This document shows positions 25,806-35,100 of a stretch of 64,000 bases of DNA, piece by piece; within the stretch, counting starts at the first letter, position 1, and each line of letters opens with the position of its first letter. A program made the position numbers and the translations under genes. Origin of the DNA: an uncultured Stenotrophomonas sp. Lineage in GTDB: Bacteria; Pseudomonadota; Gammaproteobacteria; Xanthomonadales; Xanthomonadaceae. Under the pieces are notes generated by a model that saw only the letters and a program-made list of their open reading frames with translations, did not search any database and was not told the origin of the DNA. The stretch is from contig FLTS01000001.1 of assembly GCA_900078405.1 (NCBI GenBank), forward strand, positions 1,512,626 to 1,576,625, read 5' to 3'.

Positions 25806-26777
25806 TCAGCGCCCCAGCGGCGGCGGGTTGCCGCGCGATGCGGAGGCCTTGCGCTCTTCCTGTTTGGCGAATGCCTCCTTCGCCAGTTCGGCGACGCCGG
25901 CGATGGAGCCGATCACGCCGCTGGCTTCCATCGGCATCAGCACCAGCTTCTGGTTCGGCGAAGTCGCAAGCTCCTTGAAGGCCTCGACGTATTTCTGCGC
26001 CACGAAGTAGTTGATCGCCTGCACGTCGCCCTGGGCGATGGCCTCGGAGACCATCGCCGTCGCCTTGGCCTCGGCCTCGGCCAGGCGCTCGCGGGCCTCG
26101 GCGTCGCGGAACGCGGCTTCCTTTCGGCCTTCGGCTTCCAGCACCGCGGCCTGCTTCTCGCCGTCGGCGCGCAGGATTTCGGACTGGCGCGAGCCCTCCG
26201 CCTCGAGGATCTGCGCACGCTTCTCGCGCTCGGCCTTCATCTGCCGCGCCATCGAATCGACCAGGTCGCGCGGCGGCTGGATGTCGCGGATTTCAATGCG
26301 GGTGACCTTCACGCCCCACGGATTGGTGGCGTGGTCGACGACGTTGAGCAGTTGCGCGTTGATGGTCTCACGCTGGCTCAGCGATTCGTCCAGGTCCATC
26401 GAACCGATCACGGTGCGGATGTTGGTCTGCACCAGCGCGATCATCGCCACTTCCAGATTGGCGACCTCGTAGGCGGCCTTGGCCGCGTCCAGCACCTGGA
26501 AGAACACCACGCCGTCCACGCGCACCACCGCGTTGTCCTTGGTGATGACGTCCTGGCTGGGCACGTCCAGCACCTGCTCCATCATGTTGACCTTACGGCC
26601 GACGCCATAGACCACCGGGATCAGGAAGTGCAGGCCCGGCGACATGGTGTGGGTGTAGCGGCCGAAGCGCTCCACCGTCCATTCATAGCCCTGTGGCACC
26701 ATGCGTACCGTCTTGAACAGCACGATGGCACCCGCCACCAGCACCACCAACGCGAGAAAACCGGCACCGCTGCCCAT
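25806..26777 (-). CDS. SPFH/band 7 membrane protein (QmcA-like)
   Basis: A stomatin/prohibitin-type protein of 323 residues. A membrane anchor at about residues 5-22 ('FLALVVLVAGAIVLF') is followed by 'RMVPQGYEWTVERFGRYTHTM' and the band 7 core with 'SLSQRETINAQLLNVVDHAT' and 'GVKVTRIEIRDIQPP'. A coiled coil rich in Ala/Glu/Arg (about 205-265) would drive oligomerisation. It resembles QmcA/YbbK of E. coli, which also has an NfeD partner (YbbL/M context). The ATG at 26777 follows AAGGAG, a strong ribosome site. A TATACT -10-like word lies at 26809-26814 (minus strand). Confidence 0.92.
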   Translation of the reverse strand: MGSGAGFLALVVLVAGAIVLFKTVRMVPQGYEWTVERFGRYTHTMSPGLHFLIPVVYGVGRKVNMMEQVLDVPSQDVITKDNAVVRVDGVVFFQVLDAAKAAYEVANLEVAMIALVQTNIRTVIGSMDLDESLSQRETINAQLLNVVDHATNPWGVKVTRIEIRDIQPPRDLVDSMARQMKAEREKRAQILEAEGSRQSEILRADGEKQAAVLEAEGRKEAAFRDAEARERLAEAEAKATAMVSEAIAQGDVQAINYFVAQKYVEAFKELATSPNQKLVLMPMEASGVIGSIAGVAELAKEAFAKQEERKASASRGNPPPLGR

Positions 26778-26814
26778 CGTTACACTCCTTGTCTGGTTTG
26801 ATGCTCCGAGTATA

Positions 26815-26889
26815 GGGGCAGCGCCGGCCGCTGGCCGGCAGCCGCGGACCCGGCAATGCGAGGTTGCCGGCCAACGGCTGGCACTACCT
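26815..26889. repeat. SMAG-type GTAG palindrome dimer
   Basis: Two facing stem-loops between ynfA and the SPFH gene. On the minus strand the first reads GTAGTGCCAGCCGTTGGCCG and continues GCAACC, the GTAG-headed Stenotrophomonas REP (SMAG) form. The second, at 26818-26844, has the core GCCGGCC-GCT-GGCCGGC in the opposite sense. It supports a Stenotrophomonas-like host and may end or protect the transcript. Confidence 0.85.
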
Positions 26890-27216
26890 TCAGGCGGCGG
26901 TGCGCGGGCCGAACATGATCACCGCCATGCCCAGCAGGCACAGGCTGGCACCGAGCAGGTCCCAGCGGGTCGGCGCGATGCCGTCCACGCGCCACAGCCA
27001 CAGCAGCGCGACACAGACGTAGACGCCACCGTAGGCGGCGTAGACGCGGCCGCTGGCGGTCGGGTGCAGGGTCAGCAGCCATGCGAACAGCGCCAGACTG
27101 GCCGCGGCCGGCAGCAGCAGCCATGCGCTGCCGTTCTGGCGCAGCCACAGCCACGGCAGGTAGCAGCCGACGATCTCGGCCAGCGCGGTCAGCAGGAACA
27201 GCGCCAGCGTCTTCAC
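26890..27216 (-). CDS. ynfA: YnfA/UPF0060 small membrane protein
   Basis: 108 residues with four membrane helices and the family wording '[16 protein letters not shown]', '[17 protein letters not shown]', '[12 protein letters not shown]' and '[17 protein letters not shown]'. YnfA resembles the small multidrug resistance (EmrE) fold; transport of quaternary cations has been reported for some members, but the role here is open. The start is a GTG at 27216 that overlaps the mazG stop (GTGA), giving translational coupling; the ORF to 27255 adds an unlikely basic tail. Confidence 0.9.
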   Translation of the reverse strand: MKTLALFLLTALAEIVGCYLPWLWLRQNGSAWLLLPAAASLALFAWLLTLHPTASGRVYAAYGGVYVCVALLWLWRVDGIAPTRWDLLGASLCLLGMAVIMFGPRTAA

Positions 27217-28022
27217 GGCACGGCGCCCCGCTCGTCCTGCTTGACCATTTGCCACAACGCTTCCTGCTGCTCCAGCGTCAGGCCGGACATCGCCTGCCCG
27301 CGCGTGGCGGCCAGTGCCTCCATCGCGCGGAAGCGGCGCTCAAACTTGTGGTTGGCCCGGCGCAGCGCGCTGCCGGCGTCCACCCCGGCATGGCGGGCGA
27401 GGTTGGCGCAGACGAACAGCACGTCGCCGATTTCCTCTTCCAGCCGTGTCCGGCTGCCGCCGGCATCCAGCTCGGCCTGCACCTCGTCGATTTCCTCGCG
27501 CAGCTTGTCCAGCACCGGCGCGACGTCCGGCCACTCGAAGCCGGTACGGGCGGCGCGCTTCTGCAACTTCACCGCCCGCTGCCATTCCGGCAGACCGCGG
27601 GCGATGCCAGCCAGCGCCGAGGTGTCAGCATTGCCGGCCTCGGCACGCTCGCGCTGCTTGATCTGCTCCCAGTTCACCAACACCTCGCCAGCACTGCCGG
27701 CCTGCGCGTCACCGAACACGTGCGGGTGCCGGCGCAGCATCTTGCCGCTGATCGCCGCGACCACGTCGGCAAAATCGAACGCACCCTGCTCGCTGGCCAT
27801 TTGCGCATGGAACACCACCTGCAACAGCAGGTCGCCGAGTTCGTCCTTCAAGTCGGCCAGATCGCCGCGGTCGATCGCGTCGGCAACCTCGTAGGCTTCC
27901 TCGATCGTGTACGGGGCGATGGTGGAGAAATCCTGCTCCAGATCCCACGGGCAGCCGCCAGCCGGATCGCGCAGACGCGCCATGATCCGCAGCAGCGTGG
28001 CGATGTCGCCCGGCTCGCCCAT
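27213..28022 (-). CDS. mazG: nucleoside triphosphate pyrophosphohydrolase MazG
   Basis: Hydrolyses (d)NTPs to monophosphates and pyrophosphate, a house-cleaning role that also affects ppGpp levels. 269 residues with two MazG folds. The first has '[20 protein letters not shown]', '[10 protein letters not shown]' and '[20 protein letters not shown]' with the metal-binding ExxE/D-helix pairs. The second repeats this as '[13 protein letters not shown]' and '[18 protein letters not shown]'. The ATG at 28022 is chosen because it starts at the family N-terminus. The longer frame lies antisense/frameshifted in cysQ, whose stop is only 5 bases upstream. Confidence 0.93.
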   Translation of the reverse strand: MGEPGDIATLLRIMARLRDPAGGCPWDLEQDFSTIAPYTIEEAYEVADAIDRGDLADLKDELGDLLLQVVFHAQMASEQGAFDFADVVAAISGKMLRRHPHVFGDAQAGSAGEVLVNWEQIKQRERAEAGNADTSALAGIARGLPEWQRAVKLQKRAARTGFEWPDVAPVLDKLREEIDEVQAELDAGGSRTRLEEEIGDVLFVCANLARHAGVDAGSALRRANHKFERRFRAMEALAATRGQAMSGLTLEQQEALWQMVKQDERGAVP

Positions 28023-28027
28023 CCCGC

Positions 28028-28834
28028 TCACGGCCCGGCCACCCAGTCGCGCCACGGCAGCGAGGCGTCGCCGAGCGCGACGAAATCGCCATTGAGCAGG
28101 CGCGGACGCTGGTTGTAGTGGAACGGCTCGCCGCTGTCGGCGGCCAGCAGCACGCCGCCGGCCGCTTCCAGCACGCATTGCCCGGCGGCGGTGTCCCATT
28201 CGCTGGTCGGCCCCAGCCGCGGATACACGTCCAGCGAGCCTTCGGCGATGCGGCAGAACTTCAGCGACGAACCCTGCGCGACCAGCTCGATCTCGCCCAT
28301 GCGCGCCAGCAGCGCCTCGGTGCGGGCATCGCGGTGCGAGCGGCTGGCGGCCACGCGCAACGGCGCGGCCGGTGCGCGGCGCGTGCGGATCGCTTGGTCG
28401 CATCCGCCCACGCGCCGCCGTGCCCCCTCGCCGCGCACGGCATGCCAGGCCGTGCCGGTCACCGGCGCCTGCACCACACCGAATACCGCCACGCCCTCGC
28501 GGATCAGCGCGATGTTGACGCTGAACTCGCCATTGCGCTTGATGAATTCGCGGGTGCCGTCCAACGGATCGACCAGCCAGTATTCACGCCACGGCCGGCG
28601 CGCCTCCCACGGCAGCTGCGCCGATTCCTCCGACAGCACCGGCAGCTCCGGGGTCAGCCGCGACAGCCCCTGCACGATCAGCGTGTGCGCGGCGAGGTCG
28701 GCGGTGGTGACCGGGCTGTCATCCGCCTTGCGCTCGATGTCGAAGCCGTCGGCATAGACCCGCATGATCGCCGCGCCGGCGTCGTGGGCGATGGCAATGA
28801 CGCCTTCACGCAGGGCGGCGTCGAGCGCGCTCAT
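28028..28834 (-). CDS. cysQ: 3'(2'),5'-bisphosphate nucleotidase CysQ
   Basis: Removes phosphate from 3'-phosphoadenosine 5'-phosphate (PAP), the by-product of sulfate assimilation. 268 residues of the inositol monophosphatase superfamily, lithium-sensitive type. Metal-site motifs are 'VLSEESAQLPW', 'WLVDPLDGTREFIKRNGEFS' and 'TSEWDTAAGQCVLEAAGG'. The ATG at 28834 overlaps the nudE stop (ATGA), and mazG follows 5 bases after the stop, so nudE-cysQ-mazG-ynfA look like one transcript of nucleotide-cleaning enzymes. Confidence 0.94.
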   Translation of the reverse strand: MSALDAALREGVIAIAHDAGAAIMRVYADGFDIERKADDSPVTTADLAAHTLIVQGLSRLTPELPVLSEESAQLPWEARRPWREYWLVDPLDGTREFIKRNGEFSVNIALIREGVAVFGVVQAPVTGTAWHAVRGEGARRRVGGCDQAIRTRRAPAAPLRVAASRSHRDARTEALLARMGEIELVAQGSSLKFCRIAEGSLDVYPRLGPTSEWDTAAGQCVLEAAGGVLLAADSGEPFHYNQRPRLLNGDFVALGDASLPWRDWVAGP

Positions 28835-29379
28835 CGCGCCTGCCCCAGCCATTCGCGGGCAATGAACAATGCCGCCAGCGAACGTCCTTCGGAAAAATCC
28901 TCGCGCAGCATCAATTGGTCCAACTCGCTCAGTTTCCAGGGCACCACTTCCAGCTCCTCGGGTTCGTCGCCGGCAAGGCGTTCGGGATAGAGATCGCGCG
29001 CCAGCACCAGCCACGACTGGTGGCTCATGTAGGTGGGCGCCAGGGTCATTGCACGCAGCACGTCGAGCCGGCGTGCACCGTAGCCGGCTTCCTCCTTGAG
29101 CTCGCGGTCGGCGGCCTGCACCGGCGTCTCGCCGGCATCGATGCGGCCCTTCACCAGCCCCAGTTCGTAGCGGTGCAGGCCGGCGGCGTACTCGCGTACC
29201 AGCAGCACCGTGTCGTCATCGAGCATCGGCACCACCACCACCGCACCGTGGCCGCCGCTGACCAGCCGCTGGAAGCGGCGGCGCTCGCCGTTGGAGAACT
29301 CCAGGTCCAACTGTTCCTGGCGGAACGGGCCGATGCGTTCCTCCTCCACACCGTGGATGACAGGAAGGCGGCGGCTCAT
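28831..29379 (-). CDS. nudE: ADP compounds hydrolase NudE
   Basis: Nudix hydrolase of 182 residues cleaving ADP-ribose, Ap3A, NADH and related ADP compounds. The Nudix box is complete: 'GRIDAGETPVQAADRELKEE' followed by AGY. The upstream 'EYAAGLHRYELGLVKG' and downstream 'RAMTLAPTYMSHQSWLVLAR' match NudE over general ADP-ribose pyrophosphatase. First gene of the nudE-cysQ-mazG-ynfA unit; overlap of 4 bases with cysQ. The NudE-CysQ link is conserved in gammaproteobacteria. Confidence 0.93.
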   Translation of the reverse strand: MSRRLPVIHGVEEERIGPFRQEQLDLEFSNGERRRFQRLVSGGHGAVVVVPMLDDDTVLLVREYAAGLHRYELGLVKGRIDAGETPVQAADRELKEEAGYGARRLDVLRAMTLAPTYMSHQSWLVLARDLYPERLAGDEPEELEVVPWKLSELDQLMLREDFSEGRSLAALFIAREWLGQAR

Positions 29380-29497
29380 GCGCGGCCCCGGCGCCGGCGG
29401 ACCGATAGAATGCGTGTTGTCGGATACGTTTCCATGAGCTCGAAATGCTAGCAGACCCCATCATCATGGCCGCGACCCCGCTTGCAGGGCCCCGCGC

Positions 29498-30232
29498 ATG
29501 CGCCTGACCCGCTGCCCGGTCGAGCTGCCGCTGGCCATCGGCCAGACCGTACCCCTGCCCGAAGAGGCCGCCAACCACCTGTTGCGGGTGCTGCGGCTGC
29601 GCGAGGGCGATGCCTGCGTGCTGTTCAACGGCGACGGCCACGACTATGCCGCCACGCTGGTCGCCGCAGGCAAGCGCGATGCACAGGTGCGCATCGACGA
29701 CGCGCAACTGCTGGACAACGAATCACCGCTGGCCATCACCCTGCTGCAGGGCATCGCACGTGGCGAGAAGATGGATTTGATCCTGCAAAAAGCCACCGAG
29801 CTGGGCGTGGCCGCCATCGTCCCGGTGAATGCCGAACGCACCGAGGTCAAGCTCGATGCCGCGCGCGCGGAAAAGCGCTTGGCGCACTGGCGCAGCGTGG
29901 TCGGCTCGGCCTGTGGCCAGTCCGGCCGCGCGCGCATTCCGGCCGTCGCACCGCCGCTGAACCTGGCCGCGGCGGTAGCGTCATTGCCGGAGCAAACCCT
30001 GCGCCTGACCCTGGACCCGCAGGGCGGGCACCGCTTGGCCACGTTGGCCGAAGCACCGGCCAACGGCGTGGTCGTCGCCATCGGCCCGGAGGGCGGCTGG
30101 TCGCCGCGCGATCGCCGGCAGCTGGCCGATGCCGGCTTTCAGGGCCTGCAACTGGGACCACGCATCCTGCGTACCGAAACGGCGGGGCTGGCCGCGATCG
30201 CGGCGCTGCAGGCGCGGCTGGGGGATTTGTAG
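29498..30232 (+). CDS. rsmE: 16S rRNA (uracil-1498-N3)-methyltransferase RsmE
   Basis: Methylates U1498 of 16S rRNA near the ribosomal decoding site. 244 residues: N-terminal PUA-like domain ('EEAANHLLRVLRLREGDACV'), then a SPOUT knot with 'LLQGIARGEKMDLILQKATE', 'VVAIGPEGGWSPRD' (SAM-binding) and 'LQLGPRILRTETAGLAAI'. Divergent from nudE across 118 bases. The stop TAG is part of a GTAGGAAG word that starts the downstream repeat. Confidence 0.95.
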   Translation: MRLTRCPVELPLAIGQTVPLPEEAANHLLRVLRLREGDACVLFNGDGHDYAATLVAAGKRDAQVRIDDAQLLDNESPLAITLLQGIARGEKMDLILQKATELGVAAIVPVNAERTEVKLDAARAEKRLAHWRSVVGSACGQSGRARIPAVAPPLNLAAAVASLPEQTLRLTLDPQGGHRLATLAEAPANGVVVAIGPEGGWSPRDRRQLADAGFQGLQLGPRILRTETAGLAAIAALQARLGDL

Positions 30233-30235
30233 GAA

Positions 30236-30300
30236 GGTTCTGCAGGTGCCGGGCTTGCCCTGCCCGGCACGGAGCTTCACCGGCAACGCCACATGCGGGT
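30236..30300. repeat. GCAGGTGCCGGGCTTG repeat between convergent genes
   Basis: Inverted GTGCCGGGC...GCCCGGCAC arms separated by a few bases, lying between rsmE and chpC. The same wording (GTAGGTGCCGGGCTTGCCCG on the minus strand) occurs at 47948-47984 between the DUF1439 gene and the SET gene, so it is another dispersed palindrome located at a convergent gene end. Confidence 0.65.
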
Positions 30301-30319
30301 CAAGCCCAGCATCTACGTC

Positions 30320-30793
30320 TCAGGCGGCAACCGCCAGCGCGGTGGTCACCGCCGCTTCGATTGCGTCCAGATCGGGCAGCAGCGCGCTCTGTTCGCCCAG
30401 CAGCACGCGCATGTGCACGCCCTGAGGCAGGCTTTCCTCGGCCGCGTCGGCGAGCAAACCGTCGCGCGGCACCGCGATCAACTGCGGGAAGGATTGGGTC
30501 AGCAGGGCGAAATACGGCATGTCGGGATTGCCGCCCAGCGCCTTGAGCACCACCACCTTGTTGTTGCCGCCCACCGGTTCGTCACCCAGGCTGCTGAAGC
30601 GGGCATAGGACAGCAACGGCACTTCCCAGCCCTGCCAGTGGATGTAGCCGGCCAGCCACGACGGCGCGCCCTCGATCGGCTCCACCTGCACGCGCGCCAT
30701 CATTTCGGCGACGGTGGCATTGGGCAGCAGCACGCGCTCGTTGCCTGCCTGGATCAGGACGCCGCGGACTTCGTCGTTGCTTGCATAACTCAT
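30320..30793 (-). CDS. chpC: CheW-like protein ChpC
   Basis: 157-residue CheW-domain protein ('VLIQAGNERVLLPNATVAEM', 'SWLAGYIHWQGWEVPLLSYA'). As the last gene of the Pil-Chp cluster it corresponds to P. aeruginosa ChpC, a second adaptor that may link other chemoreceptors to ChpA. The gap to chpB is 28 bases. No enzymatic motif is expected. Confidence 0.85.
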   Translation of the reverse strand: MSYASNDEVRGVLIQAGNERVLLPNATVAEMMARVQVEPIEGAPSWLAGYIHWQGWEVPLLSYARFSSLGDEPVGGNNKVVVLKALGGNPDMPYFALLTQSFPQLIAVPRDGLLADAAEESLPQGVHMRVLLGEQSALLPDLDAIEAAVTTALAVAA

Positions 30794-30821
30794 GGTCGGT
30801 TCCTCGATCGGCAGCGGCCGC

Positions 30822-32192
30822 TCATGCGGCGCTGCGCTGTACCAGTTCGGACGCCAGCTGCTCCGGCGTGCCGGCCGCCATGCCGGCGGTGATCAGCTGG
30901 CTGGCCGCGACCGGGTCGTAACAGCCTTCGCCATGTTGGCCGGCAACCCAGCCACCCTGCGCAGCGAAATCGAGCACCGCCGGCACCAGCGACGGGTCGG
31001 CACCGCTGAGCATGACCACCGCGCTGTGCGGCAACGGCAGCAGCGGCAGCAGCGCCGCACCCTCGCCGGCGAAACGCAGCGCGCCGCCGGCGGCCTCCAG
31101 CCCCATGTCGTCGGACAGGATGTGCACGCTGCCGGCTTCGGCGGCATGGCCGGCGTCGGCCAGCAGCACCGGCAGCGCGGACACGCGCGCCATCTGCTTG
31201 ACCAGGTTGGCGTAGCGCCCACCATCCAGACGCATCTGCACCAGTACCGGGTACGGGAAATCCTGTGGCAACCCGCCCAGCAGGCGGCGCACGGCATCGG
31301 GCCCACCGATGCCGGCCAGCAGCAGCACCGCGCCCTGCACCGGGTTCGCCGTCCCTGCACCGGCTTCGGCCACCGGTTCCAGTTCCAGCATCGAATCGGA
31401 AAGGAGGGCCGACGTCGGCGTGGTGGCCGTGGCGGCCTCCGCTACCGGGGCGACATAGGCGCCATCGTCCACCAGCGACCAGTTGGCGAAACCTCCCGAC
31501 TCCACCGCCGGCAACGGCGATGCGGCCGGCGGCACACTCGCTTGTGCATCAACGGACGGCAGCGGTGGCGGCAGTTCCGGTGGCAACGCGGGCGCGGCCG
31601 GCGTTTCGTCCAGCGGCGCACGCGGCGCCATCGCCATCAGTTCCTCGAAGCTGAGCACGCCCGCTTCCGGTTCGGCCGGCGGCACGTACAGGGCATCGGC
31701 CGGCACTTCGTCGGCATGTTCGACGGCTTCGTCGAGGTGGAACTGCAGCGGCGCATCGGCATGACGCTCGGCCGGGCGCTCGGGCATGCCCGGCTCCGGC
31801 AACGGCGCGATGTCCTGCTCCTGCCCCGGTGGCAGCACGTTGTCGTGGCCGTGCAGCTTTGCCGCGAGGTGGCGGACCCAGCGCTGCGCCTCCCAGCCTT
31901 CGCGACGTCCGGCCAGCTCGGCCTCGTCGAACACCAGGCTCAGGTGCGGCGACTGCAACACGGCTTCAAGGCGTTCCAGCGCGTCCTCGACCGCCGGCTC
32001 CAGCGCCACCAGCACCACGCTGGCACTGGATGCCTGCAGGGTCGCCGCGTCGAGCGTATTCGGGTCGTCCTCCAGCACCAGGCGGCCACCGGCAGCCTGC
32101 AAGGCTTCCCTCAGGCGCTCGCGTGCGGCGCCCGGCCGGGCCAGCAGGGCCACCGGCTTGTCGGTGGTGCGGTCATTCGCGAACACGGGCAA
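30822..32192 (-). CDS. chpB: CheB-like protein ChpB, catalytic residues lost
   Basis: 456 residues at the chpB position. An N-terminal region with a degenerate receiver-like fold ('KPVALLARPGAARERLREAL') and a Pro/Glu-rich middle lead to a C-terminal CheB methylesterase-like domain from about residue 290. Compared with CheB, the active-site GASTGG reads 'LAGIGGPDA' (Ser replaced by Gly), the QHM motif reads 'LVQMRLDGG' (His to Met), and the LTGMGxDG motif reads 'MLSGADPSLV' (Asp lost from its place). I therefore predict no demethylase activity and perhaps a binding role. The start at 32192 overlaps chpA by 20 bases, indicating coupling. Confidence 0.8.
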   Translation of the reverse strand: MPVFANDRTTDKPVALLARPGAARERLREALQAAGGRLVLEDDPNTLDAATLQASSASVVLVALEPAVEDALERLEAVLQSPHLSLVFDEAELAGRREGWEAQRWVRHLAAKLHGHDNVLPPGQEQDIAPLPEPGMPERPAERHADAPLQFHLDEAVEHADEVPADALYVPPAEPEAGVLSFEELMAMAPRAPLDETPAAPALPPELPPPLPSVDAQASVPPAASPLPAVESGGFANWSLVDDGAYVAPVAEAATATTPTSALLSDSMLELEPVAEAGAGTANPVQGAVLLLAGIGGPDAVRRLLGGLPQDFPYPVLVQMRLDGGRYANLVKQMARVSALPVLLADAGHAAEAGSVHILSDDMGLEAAGGALRFAGEGAALLPLLPLPHSAVVMLSGADPSLVPAVLDFAAQGGWVAGQHGEGCYDPVAASQLITAGMAAGTPEQLASELVQRSAA

Positions 32193-35100
32193 TCCCCAGC
32201 AGGTCGTAGACGTTGCGCATCAGATCCAGCTCCTGGTACGGCTTGCCGAGGTAGCGCTGCACGCCGATCTCGAAGGCGCGTTGACGGTGCTTGTCGCCGC
32301 TGCGCGAGGTGATCATCACGATCGGCACCGCCTTGTAGCGCGCGTCGGCGCGCATCGCGGTGGCCAGCTCGTAACCGTCCATGCGCGGCATCTCGATGTC
32401 CAGCAGCATCAGGTCGGGCACGCGCTCTTCCAGCCGTTCCAGCGCTTCCACGCCGTCGCGCGCGACCACCACCTCGAAGTTGTGGCGCTCCAGCACGCGG
32501 CCAGTCACCTTGCGCATGGTCAGCGAGTCGTCCACCACCATCACCAGCGGTACCTCGTGCTGGCCGGCGACCGCCTCGGCCTGTACCGGCGCCTGCGGTT
32601 GCGACAGGTGGCGGCGCACCAGCGGGGCGACGTCCAGGATCACCACCACGTTGCCTTCGCCGGTGATGGTGGCGCCGTAGATGCCCTGTACCGAGGCGAT
32701 CTGCAGGCCCACCGGCTTGACCACGACTTCACGATTGCCCAGCACCTGGTCGATCGCCACCGCAGCGCGCAGTTCACCGGCGCGGACCAGCAGCAGCGGC
32801 ACCTGCGGCTGGCCTTCGGCCTTGGCCGCGGCCTGGCCGACCAGCGTGCCCAGGTCATGCAGCGAGTAGTCCTCGCCGTTGTAGTGATAGCCGCCCTGGC
32901 CGGATTCGAAGCGCTCGCGGGCGATGCGGCCGATACCGCTGACCGAGGCCACCGGCACGGCGAAGGTGGTTTCGCCGATGCGCACGAACACCGCCTGGGT
33001 GACCGCCAGCGTCTGCGGCAGGCGCAGGGTGAAGGTGACGCCCTGCCCGCGCACGGAGTGGATGTCCACCGAGCCGCCGAGCTGGCGCACTTCGTTGCGC
33101 ACCACGTCCATGCCCACGCCACGGCCGGCGAGCTGGCTGACCTGCTCGCTGGTGCTGAAGCCGGAGGCGAAGATCAGGTTGTCCAGCTGCGCGTCGTCGA
33201 GCTGCGCACCGGCTTCGATCAGGCCGCGCTGCTCGGCGCGGCGGCGGATCGCCTCGCGGTCGAGGCCGGCACCGTCATCGGCCACTTCCAGCACGATTTC
33301 CGAACCTTCACGGCGCAGGCGCAGGGTGATGTTGCCCTCTTCCGGCTTGCCGGCGGCCTGGCGCGCGTCTGGCGTTTCCAGGCCGTGCGCGACCGAGTTG
33401 CGCAGCATGTGCTCCAGCGGCGCAACCATGCGGTCGAGCACGTTGCGGTCCAGTTCGCCGTGGGTACCGTCCAGCAGCAACTGCACCTGCTTGCCGGTTT
33501 CCTGCGCGGCCTGGCGGACCACGCGGCGCAGGCGCGGCACGAGGCCGTCGAACGGCACCATGCGCGCGCGCATCAGGCCGTCCTGCAGTTCCGAGCTGAC
33601 CCGCGATTGTTGTTGCAGCAGCGTGTCGTAGTTGCGCGACAGGTCGTCGAGCACGCCCTGCAGGCCGCCCAAGTCGGCCGCCGATTCGTTCAGGGCACGG
33701 CTGAGTTGCTGCAGCGTGGAGAAGCGGTCCAGTTCCAGCGGGTCGAACGCCTGCTCGGCCTGGTCCTGTTCGCGCTGGTAGCGGGCGACGATCTGCGCTT
33801 CGGTTTCCAGGTCCAGACGCCGCAGCTGGTCGCGCAGACGGGCGTTGGTGCGGTCCAGTTCGGCCATCGCGTTGCGGAACGCACCCAGCTGCTGTTCCAG
33901 GCGCGAACGGTAGATCGCCACTTCGCCGGCGTGATTGACCAGGTTGTCGAGCAGGTCGGCGCGGACGCGGACCTGTTCCTGCGTGCGCGGGGCGCCCTCC
34001 TCATCGCTGGCCTGCGCTTCCACCACCGGCGCCGACAACGGCGCGTTGGCGATCGCGGCGACCGGGGCGGCAATGGCGTCCGCGGCTGGCGATGCGGTTT
34101 CGGCGGACACCGGCACGGGGACGTCTTCGGCCCCCGGTTCACTGTCGGTCGCCGTTTCCAGCGGCGCCACGTCGAACGCGGACGGCACCACCTCGACCGG
34201 AGCCTGCGGCTGCGGCACGACATCGATGACTGGCACGATTTCCTGCACCAGGCTGCGGCCGGCGGTGCGGGCCTCGAAGGCTTCGACCAGATCACCGGGC
34301 ATCTGCACCGCGCGGTGGGCGCCGGTGTGGAGCAGCAACTGGTGCAGGCGGTCGAAACCGCGTTCGAGCAGCTGCACGTCGCTGCGGCCGATTTCGGTGC
34401 GGTTGGCCGCCACTGTTTCCAGCAGCGACTCGATGCCGTGGCCGAGGTCGCCGATGGCATTGATTCCGGCCATGCGCGCGCCGCCCTTGAGCGTGTGCAG
34501 GTCGCGCTGCAGCTCGGCCAGCAGTTCGCGGTCTTCCGGCGCCGAGCGCAGCTGGCTGATGACGCCATCGCAATGGTCGAGCAGGTCCTTGCCTTCCTCG
34601 ACGAAGATGTCGACCAGTTCGCGGTCGAGTTCGTCGAAGTCGAGCGGGCCGGCATCGAGCGCGACCTTGTCGGTGGCGGCCACGACCATCGCCGGTGCAG
34701 GAATTTCCTCTTCGACCGGCGCGGTCAATGGTGCCAGCTCGACGGCTTCGGCTTCGGCTTCGGCTTCGGCTTCGGCTTCGGCTTCGGCTTCGGCTTCGGC
34801 TTCGGCTTCGGCTTCGGCTTCGGCTTCGGCTTCGGCTTCGGCTTCGGCTTCGGCTTCGGCTTCGGCTTCGGCTTCGGCTTCGGCTTCGGCTTCGGCTTCG
34901 GCTTCCAGTGTCAGATCATCGGCCTGTTCGTCAAGTACCGCGAACGGTGCTTCCGCTTCGGCTTCCGGCATTCCCGGAGCAACCTCGGCGGGTACGTCGA
35001 TTTCATCGATGGTGATCGCCTCGACGACGGCTTCGGTTGCGTCGTGAGCGGCAACAGACTCTTCTTCCCCCGCCTGCGGCGCCTCGACTGCGGCGCTTTC

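Noticed and set aside
34744..34905. GGCTTC array as a CRISPR or origin iteron
   Set aside because: Units are 6 bases, contiguous and in frame within chpA; there are no spacers or replication genes.
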